A stretch of DNA of 64,000 nucleotides from Bacillota bacterium (lineage in GTDB: Bacteria; Bacillota; Clostridia; Lachnospirales; Lachnospiraceae), in contig JAEZLH010000036.1 in NCBI GenBank assembly GCA_023435895.1, forward strand, positions 124,001 to 188,000. Reading direction: 5' to 3'. Made by a program: the position numbers and the translations under genes. The notes under the pieces were generated by a model. That model was not told where the DNA came from. It saw only the letters and a list, made by a program, of their open reading frames with translations, and searched no databases. Each line of letters starts with the position of its first letter. The stretch's first letter is position 1. Shown one piece after another: positions 15,660 to 22,756 of this stretch.

Positions 15660-16073
15660 GCTAATAATTTTTATTGCATTTCCAGCCATTTTTTCAAGAA
15701 TACGATTGAACTCCTTTAGTTCCTCTGTGGTAATTCCTTCAAATAGATATTGATGCCATATCAACAGTTCTTCATTTACTTGCTCCATAATTTCTTTTGC
15801 ATTTGGGGCAATTGAAATAATCTTCTCTCTTTTATTGCTCGGGTTCTCCGTTCTGCTAATCAGCTCCTTTTTCTCCAGTTTGTTAAGGGTCTTTGCTACG
15901 GAACCTTTATCCAACATAAAATGCTTTGCTATGGTGTCCTGATTGACACCCTCACTTTGATACAAATATCGTAATATTAACTGCTCCGTAAAACCTATAT
16001 TGATTTCACGCAGTCTTCGCTCAAAAAAGGTTCTGCTGTACCTTGTTAGAATTGATAGGTCAGTGATAAACAT
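15657..16073 (-). CDS. MarR-family transcriptional regulator
   Basis: A 138-residue winged-helix regulator. It has the N-terminal dimerisation helices (LSILTRYSRTFFERRLREINIGFTEQL), the recognition region (GVNQDTIAKHFMLDKGSVAKTLNKLEKKELISR) and the wing with ENPSNKREKIISIAP, all typical of MarR. It starts at the ATG at 16073, behind GGAGG at good spacing; a TTG 12 bases upstream is less likely. It lies ahead of the MFS exporter on the same strand with about 170 bases between. Two copies of a palindrome at its promoter suggest autorepression relieved by a ligand. Its last codons lie at the edge of a palindromic repeat element. Confidence 0.9.
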   Translation of the reverse strand: MFITDLSILTRYSRTFFERRLREINIGFTEQLILRYLYQSEGVNQDTIAKHFMLDKGSVAKTLNKLEKKELISRTENPSNKREKIISIAPNAKEIMEQVNEELLIWHQYLFEGITTEELKEFNRILEKMAGNAIKIIS

Positions 16074-16114
16074 AATTGCCTCCAAAATATATGTATTTCA
16101 AGTTGTACATGACT

Positions 16115-16174
16115 GTTGCATATACAACTGTTGCACTTACAACAATAATACTAGAAAATACTTCCTTTTGTCAA
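16115..16174 (-). promoter_or_regulatory. marR promoter with two tandem palindromic operators
   Basis: On the minus strand, TTGACA (16169-16174) and TATTAT (16145-16150) are 18 bases apart. Immediately downstream are two 14-base imperfect palindromes of form GTTGYAnnTRCAAC, at 16130-16143 and 16115-16128, offset by 15 bases. Their position over the transcription start fits repression by the MarR product. Confidence 0.7.
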
Positions 16175-16412
16175 GAGTGCATACATAAAAACAGTAAGAT
16201 AAAATACATCAATCTTTGTTAGCCTATTAATATATGTTGTTTTTAAATAATCGTATTAAAACTCAAGTTTTGAATTGCTTAACTCCCCTTGGATGGATAA
16301 TATAAATTATTTACATCTGGCCAAAGGAAACTGCTCCTTAAAAGCATTTAACCATCCAATTTATAGGATATTTCCCCATATATTATTTTCTTCAAAAAAT
16401 TCAATTTCACAC

Positions 16413-16441
16413 TTGAATTATAAAATAGATTGTGTTAGAAT
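16413..16441 (+). promoter_or_regulatory. Promoter of the tRNA-Leu gene
   Basis: TTGAAT (16413-16418) and TAGAAT (16436-16441) are separated by exactly 17 bases and end 16 bases before the mature tRNA. The preceding bases from about 16180 to 16412 show no gene or structure that I can support. Confidence 0.65.
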
Positions 16442-16457
16442 AGTCTTCGTCACTGAT

Positions 16458-16540
16458 GCGGATGTGTCGGAATGGCAGACGAAGCAGACTCAAAATCTGC
16501 CGGGTAAACACCCGTGGGGGTTCGAGTCCCTTCATCCGCA
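16458..16540 (+). tRNA. tRNA-Leu (anticodon CAA)
   Basis: An 83-base class II tRNA. The acceptor arms GCGGATG and CATCCGC pair perfectly, with discriminator A. The anticodon stem GCAGA/TCTGC encloses the loop CTCAAAA, giving anticodon CAA. A long variable arm (CGGGTAAACACCCG) and the T-arm GGGTTCGAGTCCC (GGTTCGA core) follow. The long variable arm, CAA anticodon and A73 all indicate leucine. CCA is not encoded. Confidence 0.97.
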
Positions 16541-16550
16541 CTATTGTAAA

Positions 16551-16593
16551 ACCCCTCAAATTTTTAACTTATAAGAATTTGAGGGGTTTTTGT
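16551..16593 (+). terminator. Rho-independent terminator of the tRNA-Leu gene
   Basis: A 12-bp perfect stem, ACCCCTCAAATT and AATTTGAGGGGT, starts 10 bases after the tRNA and is followed by TTTTTG on the plus strand. Confidence 0.9.
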
Positions 16594-16722
16594 ATTATAT
16601 GCATATGAATTTATTCAGCCTTGACAACATGAGCTTGTTTTGTGCTGACTTGGTATTATTAAAATATCACTATCTTACAAAATACTGCACACTTAATAAT
16701 TTTAACTCCTCATGCCATCATT

Positions 16723-17157
16723 TTAATACTTAATCAGAATAGAACTACTCCAGGAACGTTCATCGGATACGGAAGAGATTGTCCCCCATTTGAATTCATT
16801 ATGTGCATTTAACTTAAAGTTATTTCTTAGCCAATTGTCACATACTGTTTTAATCTCTAGGAATCTTGCTTTTGACCAATCCGAATCTCTCAGTGCTGCA
16901 CCTGGAAATACATGGGGATATAGCACAATTCTCTCAAGTGCTTTGGACGGGTTAAAACACAAGGAAATCAACATCATATCCTCCTTACTCAATATGCTTC
17001 CCCAGATGTTATACCATATGTATCCCGTATGTACATCATTGATATCACGAATCAGCTCTTTCGGAAATGTCTCATCAAATAAATCTTTTTGCGTGTTGGA
17101 GCTTAATGAATACGATATGTTCTCCAGTTGTAATTCTCCGCTTTTGATATTTAACAT
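16723..17157 (-). CDS. Hypothetical protein, 144 residues, third gene of the nucleotidyltransferase operon
   Basis: A soluble, tryptophan-rich protein with no signal peptide. Distinct stretches are GYIWYNIWGSILSKEDM, FPGAALRDSDWSKARFLEIKTVCDNWL and the C-terminal WGTISSVSDERSWSSSILIKY. I do not recognise the family. The alternating strands and the PGAALRDSDW segment suggest a small alpha/beta domain such as an immunity-like or accessory protein, but that is a guess. GGGAGG lies at good spacing before the ATG at 17157, and it follows the YcgL-like gene by 21 bases, so it is probably translated from the same transcript. Confidence 0.65.
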   Translation of the reverse strand: MLNIKSGELQLENISYSLSSNTQKDLFDETFPKELIRDINDVHTGYIWYNIWGSILSKEDMMLISLCFNPSKALERIVLYPHVFPGAALRDSDWSKARFLEIKTVCDNWLRNNFKLNAHNEFKWGTISSVSDERSWSSSILIKY

Positions 17158-17178
17158 TCTTAATCCCTCCCGAATACA

Positions 17179-17940
17179 TTATATTATTTGTTCAATAAAT
17201 AACCGGTTCAAACAATCCCAATCCTTTCTGTTATCCTCCTCCAATGCATTAATATACTCCTTATACATCACAAGCTCTGACTCAATAAACTCATTCAAAC
17301 GGTCAATTCTAGGACCCTTGCCTATCTCCGGCATGGTTGCTTTGACGTCAAGAAGTGTGTATATCTCCTCACGGATCTTCTCTGGTATTTCTTGTTCTAG
17401 GAGCTCTGAGAACAAGACTGGGGGCGGCGATTGATGCTCCTTGATATACCGGCAAGCAAGTACTGGACGAATGACATAAAAGTATTTCTTATACTTGACC
17501 TCGTCTTCCAGCAGATACTCTTTAAAGTTCCCGTTGGCGGTACCATAATAATGGTACAAAGAAGCTTTGATAGAGAAATATTCTTTTGCCACCTGATATA
17601 TTCTCTGCCATGCTTCTGTCGTGCGATAAACAATGGGCGAATTGCTCCATTCAAACAAGGTTGCATTTGATTTATAAAAATGCTTCAAGGCTTTCTTTAG
17701 ATCCCAGCCGTTAATATCAAGCACTTCATCAAGCTGCCATTCTATCACATCCCTTTTCTCATTCAGAGCAAGATAATCCTCCTCCTTTCTTACATAAATG
17801 AACCGTACATCGTAATCGCTGTCGGGAGATGCAAAGCCCCATGCTCTGCTGCCTGACTCTATTGCATGTAATATGATTACATTCTCCTGCTTCTCAATTT
17901 CGTTTAACTTTTCGTCTATTATCTTTTCTATTTCAGTCAT
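17179..17940 (-). CDS. RlaP/YcgL-family nucleotidyltransferase (first paralogue type)
   Basis: A 253-residue protein of the DNA polymerase beta-like nucleotidyltransferase superfamily, in the RlaP/YcgL group. The signature SGSRAWGFASPDSDYDVRFIYVR contains the G-S helix and the DxD metal ligands (DSDYDVR). The helical remainder (YYGTANGNFKEYL, KKYFYVIRPVLACRYI) is typical of the family. RlaP proteins have been linked to RNA repair gene clusters, but their substrates are not firmly known. It overlaps the upstream paralogue by four bases (ATGA), with GGAGG for its own start inside that gene, so the two are translationally coupled. Confidence 0.82.
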   Translation of the reverse strand: MTEIEKIIDEKLNEIEKQENVIILHAIESGSRAWGFASPDSDYDVRFIYVRKEEDYLALNEKRDVIEWQLDEVLDINGWDLKKALKHFYKSNATLFEWSNSPIVYRTTEAWQRIYQVAKEYFSIKASLYHYYGTANGNFKEYLLEDEVKYKKYFYVIRPVLACRYIKEHQSPPPVLFSELLEQEIPEKIREEIYTLLDVKATMPEIGKGPRIDRLNEFIESELVMYKEYINALEEDNRKDWDCLNRLFIEQII

Positions 17941-18959
17941 CCTATCCTCCCCATTACTACTTTCTCATTCATTCTCTCAACAAATTCTTCTACCTTTTCC
18001 ATATCCGGATTATCCGGTAACCTGGTATGTGCTGTGGCATATTCCAGCTTCTGCTCATATTCTGCCAAAAGTTCATAGAATTCCTCACAAAAGCCTCCAT
18101 CCTGTTTTTGAAATTGTCCATTGCGAATAGATAACAGCAATTCTCTCTCCTTTTCGCGGTAGGTTATAATTTCTTCCTTTTCTAATATATCGATTGCCAT
18201 CATAAATAACCGGATCAAATGCATCGCATGTTTATTCAGATGGTTATCATCCTTTTTATTATTTCGCTTCCCGATCTTATCATAATCCCTGACCACATTA
18301 TGCATTACGGACCACATATTCTCATAATCTCTTAATGGATAATGGGTATATTGTGCATCAATGAATATTTCACTATCAAAGGCAGGATTTTGAGCTTGAT
18401 CGATATACAGTCGGATTGTCCCATTCGGAAAGTTTTTCTGTCTTCTCTGAAAATCCTCCAGGGCATTTTTCACCGAGTTAAAGATATGCTGCTCCCTTTC
18501 CTGTTGAGGAAAGGAATTCCTTGCAAGGGCATTTTGCAATCTCCTAAGTTGAGCGTCCGCATATCCGCCAAAGGAGCGTGCAGCACGTTTAGAAAGAAAC
18601 AGCCCGCTATGATCTAATAATTCCTGACCAAGCTCCGTCTTAATCAAATAATTCTCCGGTCGAAAGCCCAACAACTCGCAGGTATTGGGATTACACTCCA
18701 ATAACAGTCTTATCATTTTATTAAAAGAATAGATAACCGTATCCGTCTTATCATCCACATACTGTTCAAATTCCGTTAATCCTATCAAATCCGATTTTAG
18801 ATTCATCGTGATTCCTCTGATGTCCAGATCACTATTTTCATTATTCGTACCATAGGAATAACTTCCACCCAACCCCAATAGAATAATATTTTTACCTAGC
18901 CTTGTATTCGTTTGAAGAAATTCGAACTCATCTCTATTTAATATTTCTCTGCCCTTCAT
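17937..18959 (-). CDS. RlaP-like nucleotidyltransferase (second, diverged paralogue)
   Basis: A 340-residue protein with GLGGSYSYGTNNENSDLDIRGITM, the nucleotidyltransferase signature with S-G and DxD elements. A long helical C-terminus follows, including ELLGFRPENYLIKT, SFGGYADAQLRRLQN and a DDNHLNKHAMHLIRLFMMAIDIL core. It belongs to the same superfamily as the next gene but is longer and clearly diverged. I place the start at the ATG at 18959 behind AAGGGGACA. An upstream ATG 33 bases away in frame is itself part of a 43-bp tandem repeat that also repeats this ribosome-binding region. First gene of a three-gene operon. Confidence 0.78.
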   Translation of the reverse strand: MKGREILNRDEFEFLQTNTRLGKNIILLGLGGSYSYGTNNENSDLDIRGITMNLKSDLIGLTEFEQYVDDKTDTVIYSFNKMIRLLLECNPNTCELLGFRPENYLIKTELGQELLDHSGLFLSKRAARSFGGYADAQLRRLQNALARNSFPQQEREQHIFNSVKNALEDFQRRQKNFPNGTIRLYIDQAQNPAFDSEIFIDAQYTHYPLRDYENMWSVMHNVVRDYDKIGKRNNKKDDNHLNKHAMHLIRLFMMAIDILEKEEIITYREKERELLLSIRNGQFQKQDGGFCEEFYELLAEYEQKLEYATAHTRLPDNPDMEKVEEFVERMNEKVVMGRIG

Positions 18960-19115
18960 TGCTTGTCCCCTTATTGTTCTCTTTATTATCATGCACTTCT
19001 TGCTCTGTTCTCTTATCGTTCTGTTTTATTATCATGTATTTCTTGCCCTGTCCCCTTATCGTTCTGTTTTATTATCATGTATATCCTGCTCTATTCCCTT
19101 GTTGGTCTCTTGCTT
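18960..19115. repeat. 43-bp tandem repeat, about 3.5 units, in the nucleotidyltransferase leader
   Basis: Units begin near 18960, 19001, 19044 and 19087 (plus-strand TGCT or TGCC). Three share the core CTTAT(C/T)GTTCT-(G/C)TTTTATTATCATG; the fourth is partial. Read on the minus strand, the first three repeat an AAG(G/A)G(G/A)ACA ribosome-binding-like stretch and an ATGATAATAAA start-like stretch. The array ends exactly at the start codon of the gene. The two middle units are the most alike, suggesting recent expansion. Confidence 0.75.
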
Positions 19116-19169
19116 TACATTATAAATAATTTGGTACATTTTAACAAGCTTTTCCATCCTTAATTATCA

Positions 19170-19226
19170 AATATATAAAAAGTGACTGTCCTTCCACTTC
19201 TTTAGAAATGGAAAAACAGTCACTTG
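19170..19226 (-). terminator. Terminator of the PBP-Nudix unit
   Basis: A stem with AAGTGACTGT and ACAGTCACTT outer arms and TTCCA/TGGAA inner pairs lies just beyond the Nudix stop codon. On the minus strand it is followed by TTTTTATATATTT. Confidence 0.85.
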
Positions 19227-19237
19227 ATTTGTTTGTT

Positions 19238-19690
19238 CTAAAAATACTTTTTATTACCCCACAGGTTACTTTTTTTTAAATCCAAATATTCATTATAGGC
19301 ACGTTCTAATATCTGCTTTTCATTTGCGAATTTTAACATGTGGTATGCTTCATGAAACTTGTAATACCCGGAGTCCATAAAGAACTCTTCCCGTTGTGGT
19401 TTGCTGTAATAGCTATCAGACATCATTAAATACCAATGAACATCCTTTAATACTGTATTTTGAGGTGTGCTAAAAGAATATTGACTTTTCCCGATATATT
19501 TAATGATAGAAGCATTGGTTCCCGCTTCTTCTAACACTTCACGTATCGCAGTTTCTTTATATTCTTCTCCTTCTTCAACGGTTCCTTTCGGTAAAACCCA
19601 CCCTTCGTATTTATTCTTATAGTTTTTATACAGTAATAAAATCTTTCCTCTGAATATAACTACACCACCACAGCTCGTTGCTTCAACCAT
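19238..19690 (-). CDS. Nudix hydrolase
   Basis: A 150-residue protein with a full Nudix box, GTVEEGEEYKETAIREVLEEAGT (GX5EX7REUXEEXGU), preceded by GWVLPKG. The N-terminus SCGGVVIFRGKILLLYKNY is the usual first strand pair, resembling diadenosine polyphosphate and mRNA-cap type members. It hydrolyses a nucleoside diphosphate linked to another group; the substrate is unknown. It starts at the ATG at 19690, seven bases from AGGAGG. It lies behind the PBP gene with about 120 bases between and is followed by a strong terminator, so it may be the last gene of that unit. Confidence 0.9.
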   Translation of the reverse strand: MVEATSCGGVVIFRGKILLLYKNYKNKYEGWVLPKGTVEEGEEYKETAIREVLEEAGTNASIIKYIGKSQYSFSTPQNTVLKDVHWYLMMSDSYYSKPQREEFFMDSGYYKFHEAYHMLKFANEKQILERAYNEYLDLKKSNLWGNKKYF

Positions 19691-19813
19691 CGCAATTCCT
19701 CCTGCTTTTTGGTGTACCATCAATACTAAATAGCAGTATACATCAATTTGCATAAGTTTTCAAGCTATTATTATTGAAAATCCACAAATTTCACAAACGG
19801 TACATCAGCAGTC

Positions 19814-21238
19814 TCACTTATTAAAATATGCTTCAAGTATCTTTTTTGCGATTGGAACGGCATACTCACTTCCTGTACCAACATTTTCAACGATCACGCT
19901 AACCACGATTTGAGGATTATCATAGGGTGCATATCCCACGAACCAAGCATGAGCACTTCCTCCGCTATTGTCAGCGGAACCTGTTTTTCCGGCAACCTTC
20001 TTGCTCATATTCTTTAATTTGGTTCCTGTTCCATCCGTTACTACGCTTCTCATCATCTTTCCCAGGAAACCGGCTTCCTCCGGTTTCATCGTTTTTGCGA
20101 TCATCTGAGGACTATAATGCTTTACAACATTCCCATTGGCGTTCTGAATACGATCCACTACATAGGGTTTCATCATAACACCTCCGTTGGCAATGGAAGC
20201 AGTAATCATGGCATTCTGTAAGGGTGAAATCAAGGTGTTTCCCTGACCAATTGCTGTCTGCATTCCCTCTTTTACACCGGATACTCCCTTTTTCAAGGTA
20301 AATGTACTCACACTACTCTGCATCTCCACCGGAAGCTTCTGATTAAACAGAAAGCTTTGGCAAAGGTCGAAGAAGGAATTATAATTCAATCCCTTTCCTA
20401 TATTGGAAAACGAGGTATTACAGGATTTTGCAAAGGACTTTATCAAATCCTCCTTGCCATGTACTTTATTATTATAGCAATGAATTACCATACTCTCATA
20501 ATCGATACTTCCGTCACAAGTATAGGAATACTTTGTATAATCCTCAGGATTCTCCCTCATATATTCCAGTGAGGTCAAAATCTTAAAGGTTGAGCCGGGA
20601 GGGTATAGCCCCTGCGCCGCCCTATTAAGGAGAGCAGCCTCCGACCCTTTATTATCCGTTAGTTTCTCCCAGTCCTCATCCACTTTATTGGGATCATAGG
20701 CGGGTTTGGATACCATGGCAAGAACCTTTCCGGTAGAGGGCTCTATAGCAACTACAGCCCCACGGTAATTACCCAGAGCGTCATATGCAACCTGCTGCAA
20801 ATTGGCATTCAAGGTGGTAACCACATCATCACCCGGACTTTTTTCGCCAACCAAATCATTATACATTAGCTCGAAGGCATTTATATTTGAGGTGAGAAGT
20901 CTGATATCTTCCGTTTCTTCAATCCCTGTTTTTCCCTTTGAGGTTCTGCCAATAACATGTGCAAACACATTGCCATAAGGGTATTGTCTGACCTCTTTCC
21001 CATCATTATTTTTAACCGTTTTCGCAAGAACTTCTCCTCCTGAAGCAAGAATTTGTCCTCGATCCACTCGCTCTGCAAGAATGGTTTGACGTCTGTTATA
21101 GGCATTATTTATTACCTCAGAGCTTCGAAATGATATATAGTATGCGAAATATCCTGTCATAAGTACAAAGAGCCCCAGAAAGATATATATAATTCGATAT
21201 ATTGATTTCTTCGGATCCTTATCTGCATTTATTCTCAC
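19814..21238 (-). CDS. Class B penicillin-binding protein (PbpA/FtsI type transpeptidase)
   Basis: A 474-residue protein with one N-terminal membrane anchor (residues about 14-35) and an extracytoplasmic transpeptidase domain. The three active-site motifs are present: STFK with the nucleophilic serine (after QGLYPPG), SCN (in FAKSCNTSFSN) and KTGS (in KVAGKTGSADN). It cross-links peptidoglycan stem peptides with its SEDS partner. The N-terminal non-catalytic domain is short, like Gram-positive PbpA of the pbpA-rodA/ftsW pair. It starts with GTG at 21238 and overlaps the FtsW-like gene by four bases, so the two are translationally coupled. Confidence 0.92.
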   Translation of the reverse strand: MRINADKDPKKSIYRIIYIFLGLFVLMTGYFAYYISFRSSEVINNAYNRRQTILAERVDRGQILASGGEVLAKTVKNNDGKEVRQYPYGNVFAHVIGRTSKGKTGIEETEDIRLLTSNINAFELMYNDLVGEKSPGDDVVTTLNANLQQVAYDALGNYRGAVVAIEPSTGKVLAMVSKPAYDPNKVDEDWEKLTDNKGSEAALLNRAAQGLYPPGSTFKILTSLEYMRENPEDYTKYSYTCDGSIDYESMVIHCYNNKVHGKEDLIKSFAKSCNTSFSNIGKGLNYNSFFDLCQSFLFNQKLPVEMQSSVSTFTLKKGVSGVKEGMQTAIGQGNTLISPLQNAMITASIANGGVMMKPYVVDRIQNANGNVVKHYSPQMIAKTMKPEEAGFLGKMMRSVVTDGTGTKLKNMSKKVAGKTGSADNSGGSAHAWFVGYAPYDNPQIVVSVIVENVGTGSEYAVPIAKKILEAYFNK

Positions 21239-22596
21239 TCTATCTCCTCACTTTCTATCATCTCATCCTCATCTTCATCGTACTCTTCTTCCTCCGTACG
21301 GCGTTGCCTGCTCTTCATATAGATTCCTTGAACTATCATGAACATGATTACAGTCACAAATACGGAGCTTCCTCCCTGACTGATTAAAGGCAGTGTAACA
21401 CCGGTGGATGGGATGAATTTTATAACACCTCCGACCGATAGAAATACCTGAAATGCAAACATTACTGAAAATCCAATTGCCAGGAGACGATAAAATGCAT
21501 CTTCTAATTTTAATGCAATATTGATCATCATCATAAAACTACTTACATAAATCAATATCACACAGATCGCAAAGATTCCTCCCAGCTCCTCCGATATGGC
21601 AGAGAAGATAAAATCACTTTCCACAACGGGAATCGAGGTAGGTAAACCTCTATTAATGCCCATTCCGAGCCATCCTCCTGTTCCGATGGCAAAGAGTGAC
21701 TGTGCAATCTGATAGCCCTCTTTATCGATATAACGGAACGGATCTTGCCAAGCCATAACACGTACCTTAACATGATTAAATAATTCATAGGCAACAAACG
21801 CAGCCCCGCTTCCTCCAATGAGTCCTGCGATTAATAAAAGCGTTCTGGATGTAGCGGCATACAGCATAAATAAGTACGTAATAAAGAAAATCAGTGCTCC
21901 TCCCAAATCTCTTTGGAGCACCAGTATTAAAACATTTGCACCGGCCATAGCTGAAATTAGACAAAGCTTTCGTAAACCAATATCTCTTCTTAACAAGGAT
22001 GCGATTGCAAATACGAAGAGAAGTTTAACCACCTCAGATGGCTGTATTGTAACATTAAAAACCTTCAACCAATTGGTAGCGCCATAGCTAGTGGTTCCTG
22101 CCACTAATACCACCAAAAGTATGGCAATTCCAAGTATTCCAAATATCCATCCACATTTTTTAATCCAGCTCATCTTAAATACCAATACGGGAATAAAAAT
22201 TCCAATAATCAGTGATGCTGCTACAATCATAACCTGCTTTATGGCATCCTCATAGGATAGGCGCATTAACATAATAAAACTGATTACCAACAGCATTAAC
22301 ATATTTCGGATTAAAAGCCTGGATATCCTCGGATACAGAATGCGATAAACCAAAAGCACCAAAAAAATCATTACAAGTTCCATAACATACAAACGTATCA
22401 GCTTCATGGATTGAACCTGCACAATTAATGTTGCAGAGCCAATCAAATGTATCAAAACTATCATAAATGACATCAAATGATACACTCTCCCCTGTTCCTC
22501 CGAGCTTCTATATGCAATCACCCGAAAGCAATAAAAGGTATATATCCCCATCATTAATAGCATCATGTATTTAATTAATTCAACAATTAGACTCAC
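21235..22596 (-). CDS. SEDS-family peptidoglycan polymerase (FtsW/RodA/SpoVE type)
   Basis: A 453-residue polytopic membrane protein with about 12 helices. SEDS features include TTSYGATNWLKVFNVTIQPSE, the loop with QRDLGGALIFF, the segment GYQIAQSLFAIGTGGWLGMG, DFIFSAISEELGG and the C-terminal FIPSTGVTLPLISQGGSS. The Asp in RDLGG and the Glu/Asp-containing loops are those needed for lipid II glycosyltransferase activity. The C-terminus is acidic (EEEEYDEDEDEMIESEE). It starts with GTG at 22596 behind GGAAGGTG. Coupling to the class B PBP suggests a dedicated pair in growth, division or sporulation; which one cannot be told. Confidence 0.92.
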   Translation of the reverse strand: MSLIVELIKYMMLLMMGIYTFYCFRVIAYRSSEEQGRVYHLMSFMIVLIHLIGSATLIVQVQSMKLIRLYVMELVMIFLVLLVYRILYPRISRLLIRNMLMLLVISFIMLMRLSYEDAIKQVMIVAASLIIGIFIPVLVFKMSWIKKCGWIFGILGIAILLVVLVAGTTSYGATNWLKVFNVTIQPSEVVKLLFVFAIASLLRRDIGLRKLCLISAMAGANVLILVLQRDLGGALIFFITYLFMLYAATSRTLLLIAGLIGGSGAAFVAYELFNHVKVRVMAWQDPFRYIDKEGYQIAQSLFAIGTGGWLGMGINRGLPTSIPVVESDFIFSAISEELGGIFAICVILIYVSSFMMMINIALKLEDAFYRLLAIGFSVMFAFQVFLSVGGVIKFIPSTGVTLPLISQGGSSVFVTVIMFMIVQGIYMKSRQRRTEEEEYDEDEDEMIESEEIE

Positions 22597-22756
22597 CGCA
22601 TCACCTTCCCTTCTTCTTTCCCTTCGGACGCTCTTTTCCTATATATTGTAAAATCATCCCATTTATCATAACAAATTTTCGTCATCTTAGTCTACTATTT
22701 TTGAAAAGCTCCTTATTCTTTATAGGAGTGGTGCTCCTACTTATAAGCCAACCCTA

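Noticed and set aside
16275..16574. Plus-strand reading frame of 99 codons
   Set aside because: It runs straight through the tRNA-Leu gene and its terminator; it has no ribosome binding site and is not a gene.
18960..19115. CRISPR-like array
   Set aside because: The repeated units are directly adjacent with a 43-bp period and no unique spacers, so this is a plain tandem repeat; no cas genes are present.
19814..22596. SpoVD/SpoVE assignment for the PBP and SEDS pair
   Set aside because: SpoVD has a C-terminal PASTA domain and a longer N-terminal domain, which are missing; the pair could serve growth, division or sporulation.
22723..22739. TAGGAG/CTCCTA hairpin between the U32 and FtsW-like genes
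   Set aside because: Only a 6-bp stem with no U-tract on the minus strand; not good enough to call a terminator.
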